This document shows, piece after piece, positions 40,797 to 50,058 of a stretch of DNA of 64,000 nucleotides; position 1 is the first letter of the stretch; every line of letters starts with the position of its first letter. The translations under genes and the position numbers were made by a program. The stretch covers positions 9,486,001-9,550,000 of the forward strand of contig JAPFFF010000001.1 in assembly GCA_039105265.1 (NCBI GenBank), given 5' to 3'. A model generated the notes under the pieces. It worked only from the letters and a program-made list of their open reading frames with translations, searched no databases and had not been told where the DNA came from. Source of the DNA: Tritrichomonas musculus. Its lineage: Eukaryota > Parabasalia > Tritrichomonadida > Tritrichomonadidae.

Positions 40797-40990
40797 TAAC
40801 ATATTCTTTATTTTAAAGTAAATTTAATCATTTACGTATAAAATTTATGATTTCAATTTTTTGACTTTTGAGATTTGAGGATAAAATTTATGAAAAAAAT
40901 TTATGAAGGGGTGATGAATCAGTGGTGTTGTAAAATTGAATAATATGTTCGTGTTTAAAGTTATGATTTTAAATTCTTGAGTTACTGGGG

Positions 40991-41011
40991 TTTTAGGACG
41001 AAGTCCTAAAA
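40991..41011. repeat. Subterminal hairpin (right)
   Basis: Mirror copy of 22007-22027: TTTTAGGAC, loop GAA, GTCCTAAAA, 21 bases from the element end. Confidence 0.8.
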
Positions 41012-41032
41012 TCACAGTAAATACATACGACG

Positions 41033-41037
41033 AATAT
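41033..41037. repeat. Right target-site duplication of Maverick (AATAT)
   Basis: Matches 21981-21985 directly outside the inverted repeats. Confidence 0.75.
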
Positions 41038-41745
41038 AACTTTTGCATTCCTTTTATTGGATATATAATTATTTAGAAGCATTTAATCATTGAACTAGTT
41101 GGGTTAGTTAAAGATAATAAGGTTATAGATATAACTCTTCTTTTTGTTAATAGAATGTTTTATCATATATATCAATTCTATACACGTGTAATGGCCATTT
41201 TTTTCTTTTTTAGTTTTTTACTAAATAAGTAAATATTAGTTTTCCAATAAAAAAAGAGAAAGATAATATTTTTTATTTTTTACGAAATAAGTGAATATTA
41301 TACATAATTTTATGATTTAAATATTCAATAAAATTAAATAATAATAATAAAATGTGAAGATAAGAATGTTCTTTTTACTATATATACAATTTTATTTAAT
41401 GGGTTTTGGATTAGTATTAAGACAATTTAAAAGTATTTCATTTATTAATTGTTGATATATGATTAATCAAATTATATATATTTATTATTTGTGTTTTAAT
41501 ATTTTTCTACTGTGTAAATATTAAAATATTGTCATTTTTTGATTCAAAAGAGAAAAATAAATTGAGTAGTTTAATTAAAAATGAAAGTTTTGCAAGTTAT
41601 CAATTTGAATATATATAGAAATTCTAATTCAAAAATGAAATAGAAATTGAATGAAACAATTCAAATAAACGGTGATTATGTTCTCAAAATATTAAACGGT
41701 TTTTTGTACTTCTCATTAATTCTTAAAAAAAAAATAGTTTATCTA
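41038..41745. other. Intergenic region right of Maverick
   Basis: AT-rich host sequence between the element and the coiled-coil gene, with no recognised gene. The frame of the downstream protein is open back to 41,647 but without an ATG before 41,746 in that frame. Confidence 0.55.
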
Positions 41746-44700
41746 ATGTCTTATAATCAATACTATTCTCCATCAAATTTTTCTTCACCTTATCAACGCA
41801 ATACATCTCCAGGATCACCTAATTCTCCATTATCGCCAAAGTCTCTTAATGATCTTCAAATTAAGCTTGAAAGTACTCAACGCCAACTTCAAGAAAGTGA
41901 AAGGCAAACAAAATCTATTCAACAAGAACTTCAAGCCATCAAGCGTGACTATAGAGATCTTCAGCAACAACATTTATTGTATATATCATCGGTATCTAAG
42001 GGCAATGATAGTAATTTAAATAATTCGGAAGCAATTCAAAATTTGCAAGAAAAGTTGAACGAAAAAGATATGATTATTGCAAATTTGAAAGAAGAATCGA
42101 AATCCTTGCCAATCGAGTCAATAGTTTCAGAGATAATTTCTTTTGTACAGTACGCACAAACCACTCAAAAAAAGTTCAGCGTTGAACAGGAGATAAATAT
42201 AAGTAATTATAATTATAGTCCACGGAATTCACTGAAAAGCAAAACAGAAAGTATTCCCCTTATCAGTGATGAACGCAAAGAAAAATTAAATCAAGCGATC
42301 AAAAAGTTACAACAAATATCATTAAATGTATCGTCAGCCACTTCATCTTCTTCATTTCCATCTCCTAAAAAATCGAATATAAAAAAGAACCTTTCCTCAT
42401 TTTTCGATGAACTCCATAATTTTTGTGACGTATTTATCGAATCTTTATTAGACAAAGGCATTTCAAACTCAAGTTTAACTATTTACAATGGTAATGATTA
42501 CGGAAACAATGGTAGTAATGCAAATTACACCACCTCAATAAGTGTAAGCACTAATAATGATCTCAAGCAAATTCATGATTCAGAAATGGAAAAGTTAAAA
42601 ATGCAAAACCAGCTTTTTAGAGTACAACGAAGATTTGATGAAGAGAATGAGCGTTGCCAAAATTTAACTGAGCAACTTAAAAATGAGCATCTCAAAATAT
42701 CGCAATTTACAGGTAAACTTTTCCAAACTTCTCCCATTTTCGATGATGAAAAATTCATAGACAAAGAGCTTGATCTCATTTTTTCGCAAATAAAACTACG
42801 TGATTCTAAAATACAAGATATCATGAATCAAACTGCTACATACAACTCAATTTTATCCGATTTCTTTGAGTCAAATGGAATATATGATTCATCATTCAAA
42901 TATAATTCAAAATTGAACGCTAATTCGATTGATGCTAACGAAAACGTTGATTTTAATCAAATCAAACGAAATCTCGACACAATAACTGAAAAGAACAACC
43001 AAAACCAAGGAATCCTACAAAATGTCATGAATACTCTACTTCTAACCTCGAATGATCCTCCACAAAAAATATTATCTGAGATATCGAAATATATGAAATA
43101 TGAGAACGATCTAATTCAGCTTCGCAATGAACATGAAATATCCAAAAATGAGAATGACGAGCTCAATAGTAAAGTAGAATCCCTGCAATATCAGATATCC
43201 GAGCTTTCCGACCAAAATAGAGAAGCATCTGACAAATGCAACACGCTCTCACAAAAAGTGAAACAATTGAGAAGTCGAGTTTCAGAACTAGAAGCCACCA
43301 ATGGCAGACTGACCAGTGACAAGTCCAAACTCGGCATGAAAACAAAAGAACTAGAGACCCAAAATCAAGTCTTGATAAGGCAAAAAGACGTCGTTGAAAC
43401 ATCGCTTGATCACTCCAACCAAGAACTGTCACAGATGACTGGCGAGTCGTCCAAAATGAAGCGAACAATCAATGATCTGGTGAGCAAGAACAAGGAGCTA
43501 ACAGAGCTTGTTCAAATGACGTACAGTCAAAATTCAGAGCTCAACAATAAAACCGCCAAATTGTCAGATTCATTCAAAAACTTGTCCACCGAATATCAGT
43601 CGCTTACAGAGAGCCACAACGATGCGCTGAATGACCTTAAAGAGAAGCGGCAGACGATAGAGAACCTTACACAATCACTGAAGAATGCAAACACGCAGAT
43701 CATTGATTTGAAGACGAAGCTTGCTGACTTCCAAACTGAGAACAAAAGGCTGCAAATCTACGAAATACAGAGCAACTCGTTGAGCACTGAGAACCAGGAA
43801 TACTTGAAAGAAATCAATGAGAAAGATAAAGAATTGAGTGCTTTACGTACGGCCAAAGATGATCTGAAAAAGAAACAAGAAGAATGCACCAAGTTACAAG
43901 AGTCTGTTGACAGCATGATCAACGCGTATCAGAAGGAGAAAGAGAAGAACAAAATCCTTCGAAAGAAAGCTCAAGATGCCGACTTTTTGAGAGAAAAGAC
44001 GTTACAATTTGAACAGAAAATATCCAAATTGTCGACTGATTTGGCAACTTTTCAAAACCTTAAAAAACTCGTTGAACAATATGAGTCAACGATAGAAACA
44101 TTGTCAACACAAAGTGACAATTATCAGAACCAAATTGACATCATTTCAAGCGACCATGCTGAAGCACAGAATCGAATTGTCAATTTGACAACTGAGCAAT
44201 CCACATTGCAAAGAAAATACAAAGATTTGAAGCTTATTGAAAAGCAAGAAAAGGCTCAACTTGCACAAAGTCGGGATGACTTTTCAAAGGCAACAAATGA
44301 GAACTTAAAATTGGCAAGTCAAGTTTCATCACTTCGAAAAGAGAACGAAGAATTGAAACAAATTTTGAATGATCTCACAAATGACAATTCAAATTTGAAA
44401 GAAATTGCAAACAAATATGACAAACTTGTCAATACTTCAGAGTTAATGAAAGAAGAAAATAAAACTCTTTCTGAAGGACTGAAGACTTATGAAGTCCAAA
44501 TTAAATCATTGAGAAAACAAGTTGAATCATCAAATTCAATCATTTCTCAATTGAGAGGTCAATTCAATCAAAGTGAAAGTGATAGAAGGAATTTATCAGC
44601 AGAACTTGAAGTTAAGAATTCAGCCTTGCTAAATCAAAAGCAAGTTCATCAAGAAAATCAGAATTTAAAGAACGATAGAGAAATATTGGACTCAAAATTG

Positions 44701-46026
44701 AATGAATTACAATCGAACAACTTGACTTTGAATTCTCAAATTGATACAAAAAACATTATAATAACAAACTTGAATAAACAAGTTAATGAATTAAAGGCAA
44801 CTAATGATAGAATGAGTGAACAATTGTCCGAAAATAGAGAAAAAATGAATCAAATGAAAATTGCAAATCATTCATTGAAATCAGAAATTTCTACAAAATC
44901 ACTCATCATTCAAAACTATGAATCAAAAATAAATAGAAATCTTCAATTAAGTGCAAATGACAGTGAACGATTCAAAACTCTTCAAATTGAAAATATGAGA
45001 TTAAAAGAGAGTCAAAAAGTTAATGACTCTTTATATTCTCAAATTGAAGAAATGAGGAATCAAAATAATAAATTGTTGGCAAATATTGCCCAACTTGAAT
45101 CAAAGAATAAAAGTCTTGAATTATTAAATGCAACGTTAACTAACCAACTTGATCAAAAATCAAGAATGTTTGAAAATTCTGAAAAAATGATTAAAGAAAT
45201 GAAGAAAACTAACAAAAATTTGTCAAATTCGTTGGATGAAACAACTTTAAAGTTTTCTGAGCTTGAATATCAAAGCAAAGATCGAATTAATTCGATTTCT
45301 TCAAATACCGCTGCTCTTGAGAATGAACTTGAAATAACCAAGTCTAGATTGAGATCAATTGAGTTAGAGAATCAATCTTTGAAGAGACAAAATCAAGACT
45401 TAAATGGAAAAAATAAATCTGATAATTCAAGGATGAATGACCAACTTTCGCATTTGATGCAAGACAATGAAATCTTGCTAAGAAAAATTGAAAAGAATTC
45501 GGCGAAGTTCGAACAATTACAATCTGAAAATAGACAACTGAAAAACGAACTTCGTATTAAATCTATCTCGACTTCAGCTTCTCCGACAAAAAGTAGCAAC
45601 GAATCGCTCTTGATTAGACAGAAAGATGAAACTATTTCGCAATTGAGAAGCCTCGTTCAATCTCAGGAAGCCTCAATTAACGAGCATGAAAACGAAATTA
45701 AAAAACTGAGCAAGTTTAAAGATAGATATTCAAATAGTGAGGTTTTTAGATTGATTAATTCAATTGAACGAAGTTTGTCTGAGTTTCCAATCGACGAATC
45801 TTCATCTGAAAATTTGTTCAGCTTGAGTCAGAGTTACCAGTCTTACGGTAATTACGCGTCTGAGTCGTCTGACCTGATTGGAAAGTTAAAGAATATTGCT
45901 TACATGATCCCAAAGGTAAAAGAATTGTTGGATGAAAAAGAAAGATCTAATCAAAGCCTTTCGTCAATGCAAAGCGCACTTCAAGAAGCTGTTTTGAGAA
46001 TGTCTGGAAATCGATCACCAACTTAA
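41746..46026 (+). CDS. Long coiled-coil protein (1,426 aa)
   Basis: Starting at the ATG that gives MSYNQYYSPSNFSSPYQRNT; the open frame extends 33 codons upstream but only from a TTG. The first 45 residues are Ser/Pro/Tyr-rich with SP motifs that could be phosphorylated. From about residue 55 to 1,330 the protein is an almost continuous coiled coil with heptads such as ELEATNGRLTSDKSKLGMKT, broken by Ser/Asn loops near residues 190-290. This is the layout of golgins, tethers and cytoskeletal linkers. No specific family was identified. Codon use in the middle third (about 43,150-43,900) is richer in GC than in the ends. Confidence 0.8.
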   Translation: MSYNQYYSPSNFSSPYQRNTSPGSPNSPLSPKSLNDLQIKLESTQRQLQESERQTKSIQQELQAIKRDYRDLQQQHLLYISSVSKGNDSNLNNSEAIQNLQEKLNEKDMIIANLKEESKSLPIESIVSEIISFVQYAQTTQKKFSVEQEINISNYNYSPRNSLKSKTESIPLISDERKEKLNQAIKKLQQISLNVSSATSSSSFPSPKKSNIKKNLSSFFDELHNFCDVFIESLLDKGISNSSLTIYNGNDYGNNGSNANYTTSISVSTNNDLKQIHDSEMEKLKMQNQLFRVQRRFDEENERCQNLTEQLKNEHLKISQFTGKLFQTSPIFDDEKFIDKELDLIFSQIKLRDSKIQDIMNQTATYNSILSDFFESNGIYDSSFKYNSKLNANSIDANENVDFNQIKRNLDTITEKNNQNQGILQNVMNTLLLTSNDPPQKILSEISKYMKYENDLIQLRNEHEISKNENDELNSKVESLQYQISELSDQNREASDKCNTLSQKVKQLRSRVSELEATNGRLTSDKSKLGMKTKELETQNQVLIRQKDVVETSLDHSNQELSQMTGESSKMKRTINDLVSKNKELTELVQMTYSQNSELNNKTAKLSDSFKNLSTEYQSLTESHNDALNDLKEKRQTIENLTQSLKNANTQIIDLKTKLADFQTENKRLQIYEIQSNSLSTENQEYLKEINEKDKELSALRTAKDDLKKKQEECTKLQESVDSMINAYQKEKEKNKILRKKAQDADFLREKTLQFEQKISKLSTDLATFQNLKKLVEQYESTIETLSTQSDNYQNQIDIISSDHAEAQNRIVNLTTEQSTLQRKYKDLKLIEKQEKAQLAQSRDDFSKATNENLKLASQVSSLRKENEELKQILNDLTNDNSNLKEIANKYDKLVNTSELMKEENKTLSEGLKTYEVQIKSLRKQVESSNSIISQLRGQFNQSESDRRNLSAELEVKNSALLNQKQVHQENQNLKNDREILDSKLNELQSNNLTLNSQIDTKNIIITNLNKQVNELKATNDRMSEQLSENREKMNQMKIANHSLKSEISTKSLIIQNYESKINRNLQLSANDSERFKTLQIENMRLKESQKVNDSLYSQIEEMRNQNNKLLANIAQLESKNKSLELLNATLTNQLDQKSRMFENSEKMIKEMKKTNKNLSNSLDETTLKFSELEYQSKDRINSISSNTAALENELEITKSRLRSIELENQSLKRQNQDLNGKNKSDNSRMNDQLSHLMQDNEILLRKIEKNSAKFEQLQSENRQLKNELRIKSISTSASPTKSSNESLLIRQKDETISQLRSLVQSQEASINEHENEIKKLSKFKDRYSNSEVFRLINSIERSLSEFPIDESSSENLFSLSQSYQSYGNYASESSDLIGKLKNIAYMIPKVKELLDEKERSNQSLSSMQSALQEAVLRMSGNRSPT

Positions 46027-46418
46027 TTTTTCTATTTTTAAAATTATTTGTAAATTTTGTTTTATATAAAAATATTTTCCTTTGATTATGCATTTTTCTC
46101 TTTTTTTTTTTTATGGAAATCAAATATTTTAGTTTATTTGTTTTTTTATATATAAATGATATAAATAATTCATTGAATTGTGTAATAGTGTTGATAATTA
46201 ATATGAGATTCGTTTTATATAACTTTACAAAATTAATAATTAATATAATTGTATTTCATGAAGAATTGTTATAAAATGATTTAATTTGTATTATTTATAT
46301 GTTGGAATGAAGAATTTCATGTTTTGTTATGTTTTCATTGAATTAATTCATTGAACCCGAATATTTTATATTTTTTATCGGCCAAATATTAATTCAATTT
46401 GGATTCGAAGATCTTTAT
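46027..46418. other. Intergenic region
   Basis: AT-rich spacer between two plus-strand coiled-coil genes; nothing recognised. Confidence 0.5.
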
Positions 46419-49400
46419 ATGAAACAAAAGAAACAACGTGTTAAGTTATTTAATCCGCTTACAGAAGAAGTTGAAACAATTTTATCAAAAATCAAACATA
46501 ATTTAACAAGTTGTCCGTTACCTTCTGACATCGAAGATCTAGTTCAGTCTATTTTTAATACGTTACTAGATTCAATTCCAGATATCAATCCAGATGCAGA
46601 CTTTAATAATGTAACTTCATCAAATAATCAAATTCTTGACAAGAAAAAGAATAAATTCTTTAATTCGATTAATTTTGATGGGTTTTGGGCTGAGTGGCTT
46701 AAATTCAGAGCTAGTGTTTGGTCATTAAGCTCAATATCTGTTGTTGATGATATATATGAAAGTTATATTAAAGAAAGGATTGAAGAATTAAAAATTATAA
46801 TTGATAACGTTGAAAATCAAGAGCAATTAACAGCGCCTGTTATCAAACACGAATTTATGCAAGCAAAAGATCTTGTTGATAAAGCGTTTTTAAATCTTCA
46901 AAATATTATTTTTAACGAAATAACCAACTTTGATGATTTCGATGACGATGACGACAAAACTACAATACAAAAAAAGGAGAAAGAAAGGATAAGTAATTTA
47001 ATGTCTCATAGAACGCAAATTCGACGTATCAAAGATGACTTTACTAGCCGTTACAAGAACTTTTTCCAATTAAGTAGCCAAGAACGCTCAATTACTGATG
47101 TTCAACATAGAAGATGTATTTCAATTATTGAAGAAATGCTCAATGCTCTAAATAAACTTGAAAAACAGCGAGATAATTTTTATTCTCTTAAAGGTGATCT
47201 ATATTCAGCTGAACAAGATCTTTCAACAAAAATAATACCAAAACCAAAAAATGTCTCAGTTGTATTTATTTATGAAGATCAAGATGAAAATATAATATTG
47301 CCAGAAGACGCAGAATCAGAAAATGCAGAAATATTTATTAATAATTTTTTAAGTAGTAGAAACAATTCGCCATATAATTCGCCTTTGACTTCTCCAGATA
47401 ATAAATCGCCACAACAAAATTCAAAGAAAAATTCAGAACAATCTAATTCAAATAATAATAATAATAATAATTCAAATGTTGTAACTCCAATCAAGAAAAA
47501 TGAAAGAACTTGGAAAACTCCAGAACCGCAAGCTCCTCCTGTCAGAATCCAACCGCTCAATTTGCACGAACTTTCAAGTATGCCTGACTCATTTAAAGAT
47601 CTTTCAAAAAGATTCAATACAAGTGACTCAGAATCACAATCAACGCCATCTTCGCCTGATAACAAAAAAGCATTCAAACAACAACAAAAGAAAAAGCAAA
47701 ATATAAATTCAAAACGACCTCAACCTCCTCAAAATAAAAAAAGAGAAAAAACCGTTACTTTTGTCAAAGAGAAACCGCAAACCAGCACCATTCAGAAAGA
47801 TAAGCATGCAGCCACCATGCCTCCGCCATCAATAATTAACACAAAAAGTAATAATAATAATAATTCAAAGAAACCATCTCCAAACGCAGCGCAAACAGCA
47901 GTAAACAATTCTAATTCAATGAATCAGCAACCCCAACAAAAACAGCAGCAACAACCACCTCAACAATCAATTCTTAAAGAATCAGATAATATTAAAGAAG
48001 AAACTTCTCGAAACCAAGATATTCCCCAAGAAGATAGAGGCGAATCACAGTCCACTTCATCCTACACAAGCGATAACGAAGATCCAGCAACTGTCTCCAA
48101 CATATCAAAAGTGAAGCCTTCCTCCCATCCAAGCGACGACATAATGGCCCGAATCAACAAGCATCACGAGCGAATCAAGAATGGCGCCGACAGCAGCAGT
48201 CCCAAAGAGAAAAGCGAGAAATCATCTCCCAAAAATTCCGAAAAAGGCAAAAAAGCAACAGATCCGGTCGTTCTTTACCAGCAGCAGCAACAGCAGCAGC
48301 AGAAAATCAAGCAGCAGGCGGCAACCGCCTCTGGTCGTTTCAGCTCTTCATTTCTTCGCCCGAAGCGACTCTCGGCAGACACAAAGAGCATCAGCTCGTC
48401 CAGCAACGTCTTCTCCTCGTCGTCTCCGCTGAACCACAGCCTCGACAACCTCACGTTCAAGTCCAAAACGGAAGTTGAACGCCATCGTCATTCGCTGACG
48501 CCAAAAAAGAGCCACATGCAGACCAAACACGTCCACTTTTCGACCTCATCTTCATCGGCGCCGGCCTCGCCGACTCCTCAGTCGCGATCACAGTCGACTT
48601 CGGCTTCAGTCAGCCCCGGGCTTCAATCAAACAATCGGAATCGCGAAGCGGTCGTTGACGAAGAATTTGAAGAGGAAGAGGAAGAAGAAAATGTTGCCAA
48701 TTACGAAGTTGATGATCGCGATGAAATCACCAAATTGAAGGACGATTATGAATCCCTCAATATCCAGTTGAACGTTTATTCGGAGGAGAACAAGGAACTG
48801 CAGGCTGCGAACGAAGAGATTCCTTTTCTCAAGAAGAAGCTTTGCTTTTACGAAGAGCTTGAAATGTTTTATGACGACGAAGTCCAGCGTCTCATACAGA
48901 CGCAAGAGTCGCTCTCGAGCAAGCTCAAGAAGAAGACAAAGGACGAGTCAGCCTACCTCGAGAACTCTCGCCTTCATCGCGAGAAGGACCAACTTTTTGC
49001 GAAGCTTCAGAGTGTTCAAAAGGAACTTTCAGCGATAACATCTCGAAACACAAGCAGCAAGGAACTTCTTCTGATGCTTCATCAAGAGAAGGAGAAGAAC
49101 GATAAACTTTCGCGTCAAATTCGAGAGATGTCTGAAAAAGTTCATTCAAATTTGAATAACGATGAAAAAAGAGAACTTTTTGAGGCAAAGTCTGAAAGTT
49201 TGAAACAACAAATTCAAATGCAGAATTTGAATTTGAAAATTATTCATTTGAAATCAAAGGTGAAACGTTACAAAATTCGTTTGAATAGCAACGATAGCAG
49301 CCAAGCAAAAGAATCAAAAATTGTCGAAAACCTTGAAAATGAAATCGCTGCAATTAGAAACAGTTTCGAATCAATTCAAGATTTGAGATTCAGTCAGCAG

Positions 49401-49694
49401 GACCAGCTCTTTAAAGAGCAAACTAAAAATGCTTTCCTGCAATCAACAATTGCTAAGTTGAAGCAAAAAATAGGAAACCCGAGATTTGATATCGAAAGTG
49501 ATGTGATGAACGAATTGAGAGAAAAAATTCAGGAAAATTTCGCCTTGAAAGATGAAAATGAAAAAGTGAAGTCTACTTTGTTTGAGCTGTATCATCTGAT
49601 TTGCGGAGAGGCGCTCACTGATAACGTGGATGATGTCACTATTCTACTCGATGGAATCAGGCAGCATCTCGTGCTTGAGGAAATGAAAAAGTAA
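46419..49694 (+). CDS. Coiled-coil protein with polyQ/polyN middle (1,091 aa)
   Basis: Residues 1-290 are mostly helical and acidic (KLFNPLTEEVETILSKIKHN). About 300-740 is low-complexity, with runs of Asn (AAT repeats), Gln (CAG/CAA repeats near 48,280-48,305) and Ser/Pro. A Glu-rich patch (EEFEEEEEEE) is followed by a coiled coil from about 770 to 1,060 (KDDYESLNIQLNVYSEENKE). No known domain was recognised. The stretch 48,100-49,100 is strikingly GC-rich compared with the rest of the same gene. It faces the convergent VWA-UBC gene across 364 bp. Confidence 0.75.
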   Translation: MKQKKQRVKLFNPLTEEVETILSKIKHNLTSCPLPSDIEDLVQSIFNTLLDSIPDINPDADFNNVTSSNNQILDKKKNKFFNSINFDGFWAEWLKFRASVWSLSSISVVDDIYESYIKERIEELKIIIDNVENQEQLTAPVIKHEFMQAKDLVDKAFLNLQNIIFNEITNFDDFDDDDDKTTIQKKEKERISNLMSHRTQIRRIKDDFTSRYKNFFQLSSQERSITDVQHRRCISIIEEMLNALNKLEKQRDNFYSLKGDLYSAEQDLSTKIIPKPKNVSVVFIYEDQDENIILPEDAESENAEIFINNFLSSRNNSPYNSPLTSPDNKSPQQNSKKNSEQSNSNNNNNNNSNVVTPIKKNERTWKTPEPQAPPVRIQPLNLHELSSMPDSFKDLSKRFNTSDSESQSTPSSPDNKKAFKQQQKKKQNINSKRPQPPQNKKREKTVTFVKEKPQTSTIQKDKHAATMPPPSIINTKSNNNNNSKKPSPNAAQTAVNNSNSMNQQPQQKQQQQPPQQSILKESDNIKEETSRNQDIPQEDRGESQSTSSYTSDNEDPATVSNISKVKPSSHPSDDIMARINKHHERIKNGADSSSPKEKSEKSSPKNSEKGKKATDPVVLYQQQQQQQQKIKQQAATASGRFSSSFLRPKRLSADTKSISSSSNVFSSSSPLNHSLDNLTFKSKTEVERHRHSLTPKKSHMQTKHVHFSTSSSSAPASPTPQSRSQSTSASVSPGLQSNNRNREAVVDEEFEEEEEEENVANYEVDDRDEITKLKDDYESLNIQLNVYSEENKELQAANEEIPFLKKKLCFYEELEMFYDDEVQRLIQTQESLSSKLKKKTKDESAYLENSRLHREKDQLFAKLQSVQKELSAITSRNTSSKELLLMLHQEKEKNDKLSRQIREMSEKVHSNLNNDEKRELFEAKSESLKQQIQMQNLNLKIIHLKSKVKRYKIRLNSNDSSQAKESKIVENLENEIAAIRNSFESIQDLRFSQQDQLFKEQTKNAFLQSTIAKLKQKIGNPRFDIESDVMNELREKIQENFALKDENEKVKSTLFELYHLICGEALTDNVDDVTILLDGIRQHLVLEEMKK

Positions 49695-50058
49695 GAAAAC
49701 CAAAACCAAAAAAAAAAAAAAAAATTGTTAATTTTATTTTATTTTTATCTGTAAATTATATTGTTATTCGTTTTATATTTAAGTATTTATTTATTTTTTT
49801 TCTTGAAATATTTTTTATATAAATCTCAAGTTTATTTAGTATTTTGAAAAGTTACTCTGTATTTATCCTATCATATATGTGATTCAGAAAAACTTCCTCA
49901 AGAACATTCAAATAGTTTTTTTTCTCTGTCTCGATTAACAGAATTTTTTTTTTTTTTTTCAAAATGAGCATCTCAAATTGAATGATAAATAATTTTTCTT
50001 TTTCTTTTTATTCAAACATTAAATATATAGAAGATGGATTTAAGTGAAAACTGAAATC
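49695..50058. other. Intergenic region between convergent genes
   Basis: Shared 3' region of the coiled-coil gene and the VWA-UBC gene. Homopolymer runs of A and T are the only feature. Confidence 0.5.

Larger units (their letters stand above)
21986..41032. mobile_element. Maverick/Polinton element, 19,047 bp
   Basis: A self-synthesising DNA transposon bounded by long inverted repeats and AATAT duplications. It carries the defining Maverick set: protein-primed DNA polymerase B, retroviral-type integrase, packaging ATPase and a probable double-jelly-roll major capsid protein. Fibre-like, amphipathic and small membrane proteins lie between them. Genes are on both strands; the polymerase and integrase genes converge and overlap by 8 bp, and the ATPase and a small gene overlap by 49 bp. 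The integrase has one in-frame TGA; every other large frame is open. It inserted about 270 bp upstream of the kinase gene. No adenain-type protease frame was recognised. Confidence 0.95.
40484..41032 (-). repeat. Right terminal inverted repeat of Maverick (about 549 bp)
   Basis: Reverse complement of 21986-22683 with few substitutions. It is shorter by one 58-bp tandem unit and by a 91-bp segment that in the left copy is flanked by AAATCGAAAAAATTTTATAAA-like direct repeats. Confidence 0.9.

Noticed and set aside
21986-41032. The 19-kb element as an integrated bacteriophage or giant virus
   Set aside because: The gene set (protein-primed PolB, retroviral-type integrase, packaging ATPase), long TIRs and 5-6-bp duplications define a Maverick/Polinton.
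41647-41745. Upstream TTG-initiated extension of the long coiled-coil protein
   Set aside because: The extension lacks an ATG and its hydrophobic, Lys-rich text differs from the Ser/Pro-rich start at 41746.
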